Source of the DNA: Phaffia rhodozyma
Taxonomy: Eukaryota > Basidiomycota > Tremellomycetes > Cystofilobasidiales > Mrakiaceae
Reading direction: 5' to 3'
Assembly (NCBI GenBank): GCA_014706385.1
Contig: JACGZH010000001.1
Location: forward strand, 434,001-498,000
DNA length: 64,000 nucleotides
Position 1 is the stretch's first letter; each line of letters starts with the position of its first letter. Below the pieces are notes generated by a model that saw only the letters and a list, made by a program, of their open reading frames with translations, was not told the origin of the DNA and ran no database searches. Of this stretch, positions 23,315-35,506 are shown in pieces. Both the position numbers and the translations under genes were made by a program.

Positions 23315-25991
23315 TCAAATGACTTGTGGCTTGATGTGTGCCTTGACCCCCAAACCATCTTCAACCGAAGGCTCCTTGAAATCATAAGCAGGCAACTCCT
23401 GGCTCTGAATCTTATCGATGATAGGAACAACAGCGTCCGGACCGTCAAATGCCTGCGTGATCTCCTCAAGAGTGTATGAATGAGTTTCAACCATGTACCG
23501 ATAGGCCAGGCACCATTGAATGATGACCAAGGGCATGTAGACGATGTAGTACTTGTAACCTACCGTCCTCGACGACACACGAGGAAAAAGAGATAGAACT
23601 GATGAGACAACGGCGAAGTCAAACATAGGACGTAGGTGCACATACCGATAGATTCGAGAGCGACTACATCCACCCAAGTAGCATACACACCCATGCACTG
23701 GTTCAAAGTGTTCCAAACCAAGAGACCTTTACTTCGAAGAGAGTAGGTCTGGACCTCGGCAGGGTAGGAGTACAAGACGGGATTGGCAAAGTTGAAGAAC
23801 CCTAAATAAATCCACAACATAGCGACGGTTGCAATTCCTGCACTCTTGCTGTCCGCACCCGTGTTTGCAAACACGCCGCTGTGGAAAGAATTGAAAACAT
23901 ATCAGGACAGCAAACGAGTGGAGAAAGTGACTAGAACATTCACTCACGAGGAAACACACATCCCAATCAACCCAAGCAATAGAGTTGGCCAAACCCACAA
24001 TAGAACCGTCTTCTTCCCAATTCGTTTATCAAGATAGACTGCAGCGATCTGACAAAACCAAGTGAACATCGACAGTCCGGCCCCGATTCCAGTTTGAGTG
24101 GTGGTGTCTGTGATGCCAACAAGATTAAGAACCTCGGTGTCTGTAGAAGAGGAAGAGCCAGAATCGAGTAACGTAAATAACAGAATTCTTGGGATTATCA
24201 ACTGGACTAAAGAACGTAACGAACAGTAGTAGTAGACGATGGAAGCTGTTTGTCGATGGAAAGCGTTATAGTCAGCGTACTCTCAACCACGTGATCGAAA
24301 TCAACACATCCCGACTTACATCCAGACAGCTGGAGATCAACGTGAGAAACAAACATGTCAGATTTCCAACAAGAGCTTTCAGCACACAGAAAGAAGAGAC
24401 CTACCCCGGTCATAAAAGCCATGAGAGCTGCCAACGACAACCGATGTAGACTACCTTTGTTCTTGATGATCATCGACCAATCTGCCTCCTTGTTCTCTGC
24501 CTCCATCTGAAGCGTCTTCTTCAAAAGATCAAACTCATATAAGACCAGCTCGTCGTTTGGGTTTCCGTTTCCGTGGTAATCAACAAAAAACTTGAATGCT
24601 TCGTCCTCTCGACCTTTGGCCATCAAGAATCTAGGCGTCTCAGGAACAAATTGAACTCCAATCACAATCTGAGAGAGTTGTCGACGTAAGTAGAGAGAAG
24701 TAGCTAAATTCCGATTGATACAGTTATATCTCGAGAAGAAATGAGGACATACGTAAAAGGCCATCGGAAGCTGAACCAGGTAAGGGATTCGCCAAGCCCA
24801 CGAGTTTTGGATGTACGATGTTCCAAAGATCAAGAAAGATGCAATGACTGAACCCAAAATCCAGTACGAATCCCAAGAGGCAGCCACAATCGAACGAGAT
24901 CGAGGGTGTGAAATCTCCTGCACGACGATGAGGGAAGTCATCAAAAAAGAGGCCAGTCCTGTAGTGAAGTTATGAAAAGACAATGAGACTATATGCGTCA
25001 ACAAGAGACATAGAGTAACGACATACCAAACCCAATGATGAATCTTGAGGTGACGAAGACTAAGCGAGAGGAGAGCAGCAGTCACAAGAACCAGAATAAG
25101 CTTCGGCCAGATATCGTGGGAGTTAGCACAAGGCGACGTACGACCGTAACCATTCACTCCGTCCAACCCGGCGACACAACCAATGACAGTTCCGATGATC
25201 ATAGTGTACCCATAGACTGATGATAGCGCATGATTCGGGATCAAAATAAGTCCAAGAACCCAAATCCAGTCTAAAGCCGAGCGTACAAAGAAGAAGAACT
25301 GACATCGAAGTCCCCATCGTCGTCCGTATCGGGAGTCAAGCCAAGTGATGAAAGGACCGACAACAAAACCAGACATGTATGGAACAGCATTGAGGACTCC
25401 GATCTGGGAAGCGCTCGGGTTCCCAATATCCTCTGTCCAAACATCGAGCGCTAAAATCCTGGAGATGATCGTCCCATCAACTACACACGGTACGAGCACT
25501 ACGAGTTAAACCACAGGGACAAAAAAGAATGAAAAGAAAGTCCTGGAGTAGCTACTGACATCCGTTCAGGACCATGCCCACAAAGATGATACTCAAGAAA
25601 CTGTGAAAATAAAACGTAGGATGTTTTCTCAAAACGAGGTCAGTCGTCCAGGGCTGCATTTGAAGCTTCAAAAGGTTAACGTACAAGTCGAGCTTGAGCT
25701 TTCCCTTATTCTCGTACCACTTCAGGTGGTCGGACGCATTGGGACTGAAAAACCAAACCGGTCATAGACAACGGACAGGCAGACAGAACGAAATGCGGGC
25801 AAACAGAGAAACATAGAACAAAAAAAAAGAATCGAAAGGGAACACGTAAGGAAAACCAAGCCTTGTGAAACAAACAACCCCTCGTCTTTCCTTAGATATC
25901 ACAATCGACCATCTGCCTGGTCATAAGAAACATAAGAAACTCACATCTTTTTCCAGTCAGGTGTATGCATTGCTGTTTGCACAACCAGCAT
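23315..25991 (-). CDS. MFS sugar transporter
   Basis: Seen: an exon-rich gene. The N-terminal part reads HTPDWKKIPNASDHLKWYEN, then LRKHPTFYFHSFLSIIFVG and NGFDGTIISRILALDVW. The loop motif is DSRYGRRWGLR; a central block has PETPRFLMAKGREDEAFKFF; the end has VETHSYTLEEITQAFDGPD. About 12 hydrophobic segments are spread over the exons. Known: the D-R-x-G-R-R loop, the PESPRFL-type motif after helix 6 and the VETKGRTLEEI-type motif after helix 12 define the fungal sugar porter family at the plasma membrane. The VNGFDG opening suits lactose/hexose-type permeases; the substrate cannot be read from sequence. The ATG at 25991 was used; a second in-frame ATG is at 25970. A Mig1/CreA-like CCCCGGGG lies 920 bp upstream. 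Confidence 0.9.
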
Positions 25992-27366
25992 CGCGACGAC
26001 CAGCCCAATCCAACATATACACCAACACGAAAAATGAGTATACCGAGAGAAAAGGTGAAGAAAGAGCAAAAAAGGCAGGAGAAAGTGGGTTCAAAAGGCA
26101 ACAATTGATCGCGACGCAGGCATTATCCATGATCCGCTATGACGGTATTATCTCAGCACAGGTCTCTTTTTTTGATTAGATTCCCGGCACCCGTGTTGCA
26201 CCCAGTGCGTTCAGCTTCTCTTCTCCCGCTTTGGCAGCGGGTGGTAAGTACATCGCTGGGGTTTCTCTATTGCCTTTTTGGTATATTTTTTAAAAACAGG
26301 CAGACACAAAGAAAGAGAAGATGGAAGAAAACAGAATAGTAGAGCGGAATAATAGGCAGTCCGCCGACCTAGACGGAAATAGGCAATTGCTGTTTTCCTG
26401 TCTCATTTCTCTTCAAAGACAAAAAGGAGAGCACGCAAGCCTGCTGCGAGATGAAATGTTGGACAAATAGAGGGAAATGAGTTCTTCGACAAACCTAACC
26501 AACAAACTTTTGATTCTTTGCCTGCGTCGAGTAAATGAATACGATCGATGGAGGAGAATAATCGAAGAAACGGATACTGGTCAATATACTATTCTAAAAG
26601 CCACAGAGGAGAGAGACAGGATAACCTTCTTGACTTGTAGTTGTTTCTTTAGATGATAGTGTCCTTGTGAGGAAGAAAAACCTAAAGTGGTTGATGAGGA
26701 AGAACGACAACGAAAAAAAGAGTCTTCTTGAGAGAATTTTCAACTGAGACGGAAGAATCGTGGCGAAGAAGAAGGAAAAAGGGAACAAGATTTTTTCCCC
26801 ATTTTTTTCTTTCCAAGATCATGGGTGGCGCGGATATAATGCGGAGCTGAACTAAATCATTTCGACTTCCGTCCACGGCTTTCTATCGATCCCCATACAT
26901 ACAATTACCCCCCGGGGATTACAACCAACTGGGATACAAAAGAAAACGATTCCGCAGGAGGAATATTTGAACACACAGATTATTTGCTTGTTTGGATAAC
27001 ATTCACCATCTTCGATAGTTCCGAATCAAATTGCGAATTTGAAAAAGGAGGCATGCACCGAAGAGTCGAGAGCGGTCGCGAAAGAGAAAACAATCGAATC
27101 AAGAGGAAGAAAGGAGGAAAAGGAGATAGAGCGAAAACGATTAATCGAAGACGAAAGGAAGAAAAAAAACATCAAACACTAGAGGCGCACATCCAAGATA
27201 TCATGAAGTAGAAAGGTAAAGAGAAGGATGGCGAGGATAGCAAGGGCGAGAACGAAACAGGTAATTGAGGAAAATGAGATAGGCCAGAGTAGAGAGAACT
27301 ATACGGAACAAAGACCAGGGAACAAACTCGGAAAGGCGAAAGGAAAAAGAAACGTCCTTGTAGCCT
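25992..27366. other. intergenic region: transporter promoter and 14-3-3 3' side
   Basis: No supported gene. From about 27030 to 27350 the plus strand is strongly purine-rich, so the 14-3-3 transcript has a pyrimidine-rich 3' untranslated region. Contains a CCCCGGGG palindrome at 26910. Confidence 0.5.
26910..26917. promoter_or_regulatory. possible carbon-catabolite repressor site (CCCCGGGG)
   Basis: The palindrome CCCCGGGG contains two overlapping CCCCRS/SYGGGG sites of the Mig1/CreA type, upstream of a sugar transporter. Distance (920 bp) makes the link tentative. Confidence 0.25.
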
Positions 27367-28609
27367 CTACTCTTCGTCTGCCGGAGCAGCGGTCTCCTCC
27401 TTGGTGGGCTCTCCCTTGGCCTCGTTCTCCTGCATATCCGAGGTCCAGAGGGTCAAGTTATCCCGAAGGAGCTGCATGATCAACGTCGAATCCTTGTAGC
27501 TCTCCTCGGAAAGAGTATCAAGCTCAGCGATGGCGTCGTCGAAAGCCTGCTTAGCAAGATGGCAAGCTCGATCGGCTGTGGATAAATCAAATGTTCTTAG
27601 CAACAGTCGATATATATACGGATAAAAGTGGTTCAGAGAAGACTAACGAGAGTTAAGAATCTCGTAGTAGAACACCGAAAAGTTGAGAGCAAGACCCAAT
27701 CGAATCGGGTGGGTGGGGGCGAGCTCAGTAACAGCGACATCGGAAGCAGCCTTGTAAGCCTCCAGCGACTTGTCAGCCGAGTCCTTTCGCTTGTCGCCGG
27801 ACGCAAATTCAGCAAGGTATCGGTGGTAGTCTCCCATCCTGATTTTTTTTCAAAGGCAACCAGATAACTCTTCAGCACGTGTCTAGCTTCGGTTTTTTTA
27901 GGTACCAGAAAGGACGAACATCTTGTGGTAGAACACCTTAGATTCTCCAGAGGCAGCAGAAGGAATGAGGTGCTTATCAAGAACCTGCAATATACAATTT
28001 GATTCCCATTATCGTCAGTTCATGCAATGCTGTTCGAAGGGCGGAGTAATCTGGAAAGTCACAAACCTCAAGAATGTCTTCGCAGATCTTGGCAAGCTCG
28101 GCCTCGATCTTCTCCCTGTATCCCTTGATCATGGTAACCTGAGCATCATTTCCCTTAGACTCCTCTTTCTGCTCAATAGAGCTGACAATCCTCCACGAGG
28201 CTCGTCGGGCTCCGATCTTGATTGTATGCAAAAGTAGATCATGGTCTGATTCAGCAAAAGGCATCGACACTAAATCTGTAACGAGAGGTACGTACGACAT
28301 TCTTGAAGGCAACAGAGAGGAGATTTCGCTCCTCAACGGTGAGCTCCTGATCGGTGGAAGCAACTCGCTTCATGTTCTCGACCATCTCTATAATATTCAA
28401 CCCATACAAGACAGATGGCCCATTTCCAGTAAGAGTAGATGTCGGATTGACAGATGAATGCACACGATGTCATCATTGAAAACAATGATGAGATGTCAGT
28501 ACGCATACACCTGTATTTCTGTTGTCATCGATAGAAACGCACCCTCGTATCGCTCGGCCTGCTCAGCGAGCTTGGCAAGGTAGACGTTGGATTCTCTCGA
28601 CTCGGACAT
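27367..28609 (-). CDS. BMH1: 14-3-3 protein
   Basis: Seen: exons spell [20 protein letters not shown], then [20 protein letters not shown], then [20 protein letters not shown]. These are followed by [66 protein letters not shown] and a short acidic tail ending APADEE. Known: these blocks are near-invariant in 14-3-3 proteins. The K, R, R and Y residues that grip phosphoserine (in [19 protein letters not shown] and MGDYHRY) are all visible. It is a dimeric cytosolic adaptor for phosphorylated clients. The size matches the family (about 250-260 residues). The start fits the conserved first helix. It is single here; fungi usually have one or two paralogues. Confidence 0.97.
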
Positions 28610-30161
28610 CTGTTTTAACGGTTAAAAGGATCGTAATTCAGTAAGCGGGACATTTACAGAAACAGGAGTGTACGTGTGAGTGGGGAGACGATCTAGGAGC
28701 ATCTTCCGCCACAAACCGAGAAGAAATGCCCCTGCTCGGCAGTGACAGGTGCATCCGCACATCGTTCCTGTTTGCTCCTGCCGCCCCTCCTATCAGAAAC
28801 TTTCTTTATTTGTTCTGATGTGCTCTGCCCGAAATTTGGCACATTCAGCCTTATTTCACCCCACCTTCGTCCGTTCTGAGAGTTTGGAGCATCCGCTTGG
28901 GCACATTCGGTGATATACGAAGAGCTCGAGCAAGAGATAGAGATGGAATATGACAACAAGAAAAGCTTACAATGGATATCTGGTAGATATTGCGAGTTGG
29001 GGCAAGGAAATTTAGCTGTGACAAAAAGGCGATAGACGATAACAAGGAAATCAGAGGAGGACAAATGGACAGGAAGGGCAATGATGGAATAGATGAATGG
29101 GAGATGAAACCAAGGTGGAAGACAGAAAGAAGACGACAGGTAAGTTCAATTGACCCCTTTTCTTTTCTATTGGCACAGACACAAGGAGATCAAAGATCCA
29201 AGAGAAAGGACAGGAGAGATAGAAGAAAATGGCGTTGAGAAGAGGGAAGAGGAGAGATCGTTCTTGATGGTGTTCCTACTGCTTGAGTAGAAGCATGACT
29301 CTGCGAAAAGGAAGGGGAAGAGGAGAAAAAACACGCGATGGGATTTTACTTCCACCTCACCCTACACTCCACCTCGTGATGATCATGTTTTCCCATCTCA
29401 CATAAACAGTCAAGGATGGCAAGACAAAGGATGAAGCGAAAATCCGAGAATACTGACATGACGAGAAAAGGGCTGAAGAAGGGAAGGGCCAATAGAGAAA
29501 ACACAAGAACGAACCTTTGGGGAATTGTATGAGAAAGTTACGAAGAAGGTTTGTTGGGTATGGAAAGAGAAAGAAAAAAGACCAAAGGAGGAAAAAGGAG
29601 AAAGACCCAGAAGACAGAGTTGCGCGTGTGCAAGCAAGAAGGGTTGTAACCCGTGAGACCACGCACATATCTATCACTTGCTTAGCCTAGAGGCACGATT
29701 TACGTGCGGTTACAACTAGCGATGAGTCATGGCCACCTGTTTGATCGAGGGTCTCGCGTGAGCGTAACAAGAATGTTCTAGGCGTTGGTTTACAAGTCTC
29801 GGGTCTTCAGTTACATTCGTCAGCAACTCAGTTACATCACTCACACACGGCTTACCGATTATTTCGGCTGACACATTCAACCGGCAAAATTCATATTGGA
29901 ACCGCCTGCCGGTTCGGAGCGACCTACGCTTTTAACAATTGCGTGATCCTTCTCATTTTCTTGTGCACCCATAAGCGACATATAAATCTTTCGCTCAAGC
30001 ATTCTTTCTTTTTTTTCCCCTCTTTTCTTGCTCGTAACTGTACATTCTCGTTATCCTTCTTCTAGACAGTCACCTCCGCCTAATCACCTTCGACGCTCGC
30101 TCGAAACAGAACATCGTCTGCATCCAAAGCTGTATCGTCCATTCTCACCCCAGAATCAACC
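28610..30161. promoter_or_regulatory. long CT-rich divergent promoter (14-3-3 / MET16)
   Basis: About 1.5 kb with no supported gene. On the 14-3-3 coding strand, 29620-28980 is dominated by C and T. A similar CT-tract (TTTCTTTTTTTTCCCCTC) lies just before the MET16 mRNA start region at about 30005. Open frames here on the minus strand are the expected result of the purine/pyrimidine bias. A 5' UTR intron for 14-3-3 is possible. Confidence 0.5.
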
Positions 30162-31451
30162 ATGAGCATTTCTACCACTCCCCAGGCTGAGCAGCCTTCG
30201 CCCGTAGCTGCATCCACCCTGTTCACCTCAGATGAACTCGTTCAGATCAACGAGCAGCTCGCTGGAAAGTCTCCTCAACAGATTCTCGAGTGGGCAATTG
30301 ACAATATACCTGAAGGAGCACTCTGGCAAACTACTGCTTTCGGATTGTACGTCATCGTCGGGGGTTTTCTCCTTTTTTTTTTTTTCATAAATCCAGATCA
30401 GACGTTGGTTGCTAATCACCTTTCCATTTAACCGTACTCTAGAACTGGTCTCGCAGCCACTTCAATGATTTCTTCCATTTCGCTCTCACGAGACGAGCCT
30501 CACCTCGTCCCTCTTATCTTCCTTGACACACTCTACCATTTCCCGTCCACACTTGCGCTTGCTAGTCAAGTAGAAGAGACGTATTTGGCCCCGCTTCACG
30601 TGTTCAAGCCGGTGGACCAGGAGGGAAACGAGGTGGAAGATGCGAAGGCATTTGAGCAGGTTTATGGAGAAAAGCTTTGGGAGAGAGAAGAGGACATGTA
30701 TGACTACCTTGTCAAGGTATGTTTCTTTATGTTCTGGCATCCGTCCCATCGTGTCGTCGATGTGTAAACCTGACCATCCTTGAAATCTTTTCTATGAGCG
30801 TAGGTGGAACCCTCTCATCGTGCATACGCCCAGCTAGGCGTCAAGGCCGTCTTGACTGGACGAAGACGATCGCAAGGCGCTGAGCGAGCTGCTCTTCCTG
30901 TAGTCGAGATTGACTCGACAGGTTTACTCAAGATCAACCCGTTGATCGAGTGGTCATTCGGACGGGTAAAAGAATACATTGATGCCGAGTATGTACACCT
31001 TCGCTGTTCTTTCTTGCTTTCTGGATCATATGCTTGTTCTGTGTTGACATATCATATCGTGCAATCTCTGCGTCTCAGAAATGTTCCCTACAACTTTCTT
31101 CTAGATCAAGGCTACAAATCTATTGGGGATTGGCACTCCACCGCCACTCCGTCTTCCAACCCGGAAGCGGGGGAGCGATCCGGTCGATGGGCTGGCCAGA
31201 AGGCCAAGACCGAATGTGGATTACATAAAGAGTATATCTTGCTCTTATTTTTATCCTGTTCTCATATTATCCATACCTTACTCATCATGCGTTCTTGACT
31301 TCACAGTTATTTCAAGATGAAGAAACAGTTCGAGAAGAAGGCTCGAGAAGCGGAGCTGAAGAGAAAGGATGAGGCCAAGGATCTGGAGGAAGGTGCCGTC
31401 AAAGTCGAAGAGGTTGAAATCAGTCAATCTTTGGCCGGCTTGGTCATCTAA
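30162..31451 (+). CDS. MET16: PAPS reductase (phosphoadenylylsulfate reductase)
   Basis: Seen: five exons (30162-30346, 30443-30716, 30804-30988, 31079-31231, 31307-31451) join in frame to 313 residues. Features are LEWAIDNIPEGALWQTTAFG near residue 45, then PLIFLDTLYHFPSTLALASQ, and RRRSQGAERAALPVVEID. These are followed by GLLKINPLIEWSF, NVPYNFLLDQGYKSIGDWHS and GQKAKTECGLHKDYF. Known: the (E)CGLH motif carries the catalytic cysteine of PAPS reductases. The enzyme reduces PAPS to sulfite with thioredoxin, in sulfate assimilation. DTLYHFPST and GYKSIGDWHST match the family. The single C-terminal cysteine without extra CC pairs fits the PAPS-specific, iron-sulfur-free yeast type. The tail after DYF is a charged helix ending SLAGLVI. 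Confidence 0.95.
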
Positions 31452-32184
31452 GACTCTATTCTCTCGTTTTTGTCTTCCTTGTCCTCCTCTTTCTCTGCAT
31501 TCACCTACTGTCTTCTCAACGTGCTTCATGCAGTTCCCCCCAATTCTTATCGACGTGTTTGGACGCTTTGCCCATGTCTGAATTTGTACCCTTTTCATTC
31601 ACATTATTTTCCTTTTTCATAGTTCCACTTGCCTTGCATCTACCTCGATCATCTAGAAGTTTCCTGTTGCACTTCTCATTCGATTTCTGTTTTTCCTCTC
31701 CTGCCTCTTGATACCTACACAACAAGAACACCCTTCGTTGTCTTTCAAAATATATTGTATGCTATGTCTTTTCTGCGCTTGTGTTTGGGTTAAAGCCATA
31801 TTTCAAGTAAACGATTAGATAAGCTTTTCAGTTTTATGATGACCAACCCTAGAATTTGAGTCTTCGTGTATCTCGCCAAATTCTTCTCGTTCGAAACTAT
31901 CACTTCGTGCCACCTTGAGGACCGCTACGCTCTATATAAACTTTCCGAGTCAATTTCACATCAGTGTGAGTGGGTTTCAATCGGCTGATTACGGAATACA
32001 ATGAAAAACATGCTGCCAGATAAGTACTAACACTGGTTTCTTCTTCTCTCTCAGTTGGCCTTCAAGCCTAAATTCCTTGACCCGAATATACTGATTCTAT
32101 CCCAATATTAATTAGGGATCAACCACACTCTTTGATCTTCTTGCTAGGTCTTACTCTCTAGAAATCAAGTGAATCAATCGGTCC
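31452..32184. other. intergenic region between MET16 and F-box-like gene
   Basis: 3' side of MET16 and upstream side of the next gene. T-rich, no coding signal seen. Confidence 0.5.
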
Positions 32185-33186
32185 ATGGTGCTACCCAATC
32201 TTCCTGTCGAGATCCAATTCATCATTCTCTTCTTCGCATTCAAGCAAGACCTGCCATCAAGCCCACAGGACGTCAATCCATTCCTCCTATCATCTGCTCT
32301 ACCCCTTTTGCGCGTCTGCAAGGCATATTATCAATATTGCCTTCCCTTATTGTACAGACGACTCGTTATTTGTCGGCCTAATCATTGGACAGGGATCTTT
32401 CACAGACAGACCGGATGCTTGAACCATCCAATCTTAGGACCCACTCGAATCGGATGGGTGAAGGAACTTGTGTTCACCATTATCCCATTTCCATTGGTTC
32501 TCGATTCCACAGAGGGACCTACTCAGAATGCCGACATGAACGACCTCCTGCCGTTCAAATTTCCATCACTTGATAGCGTGGAACGAATCGTCTATGTCCC
32601 TCCTACGCCGAGCGAAATCGAACAGGCTGTTCAAGACCTCAAGGCAAATATTCAACAATATACCGACGTGCACACCGCTCCTTTTCGAAAGACAATCGCC
32701 TGTCTTCCGCTGGATGCGTTTGAGCCAGCTTTATTGGAAGTCCAACAGGCCATGTTTAACGCCGTTGGGGCTTCTCTCGCTCTTGTTCATCCAGCAAAGC
32801 TGAATGAGCTAGGAAGAAGTTTTGAAAACATCAACCGCGTCATTCTCGAAACTCAACTCCGGGAGGGTTGTCTTGATTTCTTTCACCATGAGAACAAACT
32901 CAGTATGGTCAACCGGTTACTGGGCAGGGTCACGCTGAGACTTCATTTTCCAGAAGTAGGAAATGGACGATCGCTGACGAACATTCGGGACGTGTTGTTT
33001 GATTATCTTGGTGAACCGACCGTGGAGGATACGGTACTCGTCAACTTTCCGAGGTCACTGAGGATAGCGTATAAGCAGCATCTCTCGTCCGAAGCAACCA
33101 TATTGAGAAGGTATCATGATGTCGCGCCAGGAGAGATGCCAAAGGTGGCTTCGCCACATAAGAACGTATCTTGGGAGTCGACTTGA
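32185..33186 (+). CDS. F-box-like protein, single exon
   Basis: Seen: one uninterrupted frame of 333 residues, unusual among these intron-rich neighbours. The N-terminus NLPVEIQFIILFFAFKQDLP followed by LLRVCKAYYQYCLPLLYRRL matches the layout of a basidiomycete F-box (LP.EI...I......, then L..CK......P.LY..+.). The rest (WVKELVFTIIPFP, SLDSVERIVYVPP) has no leucine-rich repeat clear enough to name. Known: such proteins link substrates to SCF ubiquitin ligases through Skp1. Inference: an adaptor of unknown substrate. The long single frame with sensible composition argues against chance. Confidence 0.6.
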   Translation: MVLPNLPVEIQFIILFFAFKQDLPSSPQDVNPFLLSSALPLLRVCKAYYQYCLPLLYRRLVICRPNHWTGIFHRQTGCLNHPILGPTRIGWVKELVFTIIPFPLVLDSTEGPTQNADMNDLLPFKFPSLDSVERIVYVPPTPSEIEQAVQDLKANIQQYTDVHTAPFRKTIACLPLDAFEPALLEVQQAMFNAVGASLALVHPAKLNELGRSFENINRVILETQLREGCLDFFHHENKLSMVNRLLGRVTLRLHFPEVGNGRSLTNIRDVLFDYLGEPTVEDTVLVNFPRSLRIAYKQHLSSEATILRRYHDVAPGEMPKVASPHKNVSWEST

Positions 33187-33769
33187 AGGTGAGAAGATAT
33201 CTTGCGAGTCTTGCGCGAATGAACAAGATTCAGTGTCTTTAGTGTCTGATCGATATAGTATTCTGACTTGGCGTGTTTCAGTGATTCTTTAAAATGTTCT
33301 GATCATATCACCTCTGACCATCTGACCAACAAGGAAATTTTTGGGCAATAACAATAAGAATTATCGAGATGAGTCTATTCGGACCGATTGAACTATCATG
33401 TAATAGGCAGAAGTGCCTTCCCCATTTTTCTGCCCATTCTTACTCTATGGTTCACTGGGTTCTCAACCTATATATCTGATATCCCTTCTTTGCCTCGAGA
33501 TGACCATCTAGTGAGTTCTTCTTGTCAAACTCCCATGGAAAGTGCATTCATCAAACTCGCCATCTCTGTTCCTCTATATCCTTGGCACAGTAGATTTTGT
33601 GAACTATTTTCAACATGATGTCCCCCAGTGTATATATAGGAGGAGTATTTTCAAATTAGAAAAAGGAATATCGTACTTTGCGTATAGCTAGAAGAATGAT
33701 GAAAGCGTCGACAGATGATGTACCAAACATATGATCAGGTATGTCATCGCGGGTACTGATAAACACTGA
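33187..33769. other. intergenic region before repeat B1
   Basis: No supported gene. AT-rich. The sequence at 33747-33769 (CATCGCGGGTACTGATAAACAC...) resembles the equivalent flank of repeat B2 at about 61315-61338, so the repeat may extend a little to the left. Confidence 0.45.
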
Positions 33770-34165
33770 GTTTAGCTGCACATGACCCGATCAAACACAT
33801 CATCTCTGTCTGTTCATATCTTTGTCTGTTCACGTCTTGGTCTGTGGTCTGTGGACTGCAGAGCCTTCACCGCGCTGTTCATCATGACCGACAGCCAGTC
33901 AAACCGACCAGAAGGAATCCCTTGCAAAGAAGCAGACATCCATCTCGGCAGCCTGCAAGACAAAAAGAAGTCGGAGTGACGAGGACAAGCGTCCGGGATG
34001 AGCACTGATCGGTGCTGCTGATGTTTGCCACTGCTGCTGAAACTGCCATGACTGTTGAGGATGAGGCTGGGGCAGGCACAGACTAAACACGTGACCGGTG
34101 GGGTCCGGGTGGTTTCTGGTCTGAGGGCACCCAAGCCAAAAGGATTACGTTGCGGTTACTTTCTA
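33770..34165 (-). repeat. dispersed repeat family B, copy B1 (396 bp)
   Basis: By eye it differs from 61339-61734 at only two positions (a C/T at GAGGCTGGGG and a G/A at GGGGTCCGGG). It begins GTTTAGCTGCACATGACC and ends GTTGCGGTTACTTTCTA. Orientation is set to minus because that strand has a conserved splice-acceptor-like site, CTTCTTTTTGTCTTGCAG followed by GCTGCCGAGATGG, and an open frame with RFDWLSVMMNSAVKALQ that is also open in the diverged copy. The plus strand also holds an intact 65-codon frame (33782-33979). No known domain. Confidence 0.8.
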
Positions 34166-34280
34166 AAATCGTAACCACTAGTTAGATTGGGTCCCCTCCT
34201 TCTTCGTTTATTCTCTCCCATCTCTTCCATTCTATTCATTCCTTCCGTTGTGACATTCCCATCGAATACATCATCCAGAG

Positions 34281-35506
34281 ATGGGTCAAGACCATAAGTT
34301 TAGAGGAAACCAATACAACTCATTGTACTCGTATGTTTTCTTTTGATTGCTGTTGATATTTTCGAGTGATCGTTGATAGGAGAGCAAGATCCTGACATTC
34401 TTGTCTGTTTATGTACTCTTTCTCTATCGGGATTCACCTATTCTGCCTCTTTTCTCCTTCATTTTGATCGCCCATCGATCAACAGAGATGTCGTCGAGCC
34501 TAATCCACTCCCATCAAACATCCTTAAGGTTACTGAACTTGGAGTGACGAGTGCACCTTTGAAGAGTGCCTCATTCTTCCTCGCTCCTTATTGCAAAGAC
34601 TATACTGGTTCGCCATCTCATCTTCCGACTATATCCGCTCAAACCTCATGCGGTGTTGAGCCGAACTTGATAAGCTGATCAGGTCTAAATTCTTTTAATA
34701 CTCGTGATACGATATTTATTCTGATTCCTCACGTACGCTTAACCCTCGGGATGCGATTCTTGTAGAGGACTTTATGCTTTGCAAGGCAGAGAATCAAGAT
34801 CCTGCTTACTGCTTGGCGGAGGGTCGGCGGGTGACACGGTGTGCTACCGACTTGTTTGTCCCTTCTCTCTCAGTCTCGACTGCCGAGCAGTAGTCAAGGC
34901 CGCTGGATAACGAAGACGTAAACTAAGCCTTCCCACCCTTCGGTCTTCTGAAAACAGTATCAACAAGATGAGAGAGAATTGTGCTCAGTTGTACGAGGCT
35001 CACTGGCAATGCTTGGAGAGGAACAACCAGGTTTGTCGCTTGGTAAACTTCATCTGAACTTAACCCATCTGACATTGTCAACGGGCATCTCAATCAGGAC
35101 TTTTATGCTTGCCGAAATCGAGAGCGACCGCTAAATGCGTGTGTGTTTGAAAAGATCGTATGTGTTCAATTCTTCACTCTGTATATTTGTGGAGAGGCTC
35201 GTCATTCTTATATCATACCAAAAAGAACCATTACTGACAATCTATATTGTGTCTGACTTTGATTGTTCGATCGATCAACACTCCTCTGGTATTGGCCATT
35301 GGTTACATCCCGCATTCTGTGTCAAAATCAAATTCTCTACCGGTTGTACTCTCGGGAAATTTTTCAACCCTTGATCATCCTGCCTTCAAAATCAATCTTG
35401 GTTGAATCTATCTAAACAGGACGGTTTGAAGAAGGAATTGCCAGGGGCTACTTTACCTCCAGTACATGAACGAACGAACGTGTACTTCAAACCCTCGGAG
35501 GGTTAG
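34281..35506 (+). CDS. NDUFA8: NADH:ubiquinone oxidoreductase subunit NDUFA8 (PGIV, CHCH protein)
   Basis: Seen: six exons (34281-34330, 34486-34607, 34766-34853, 34958-35030, 35098-35157, 35420-35506) join in frame to 159 residues. Key blocks are ELGVTSAPLKSASFFLAPYC, DFMLCKAENQDPAYCLAEGR, ENCAQLYEAHWQCLERNNQ, DFYACRNRERPLNACVFEK and the tail PPVHERTNVYFKPSEG. Known: NDUFA8 (Neurospora 20.8 kDa subunit) has two CHCH-type cysteine pairs. It is imported by the Mia40 pathway and sits in the membrane arm of complex I on the intermembrane-space side. Cys pairs at CKAENQDPAYC, CAQLYEAHWQC and the further CRNRERPLNAC fit. The presence of the gene means the organism keeps a proton-pumping complex I. 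Size matches the family. Confidence 0.95.

Noticed and set aside
28693..29064. Minus-strand frames in the 14-3-3 promoter
   Set aside because: They are a product of the strand-biased pyrimidine block, full of Ser, Phe and Leu, without conserved motifs.
33770..34165. Family B as solo LTRs
   Set aside because: No TG...CA ends, no visible target-site duplication, and no retrotransposon genes nearby.
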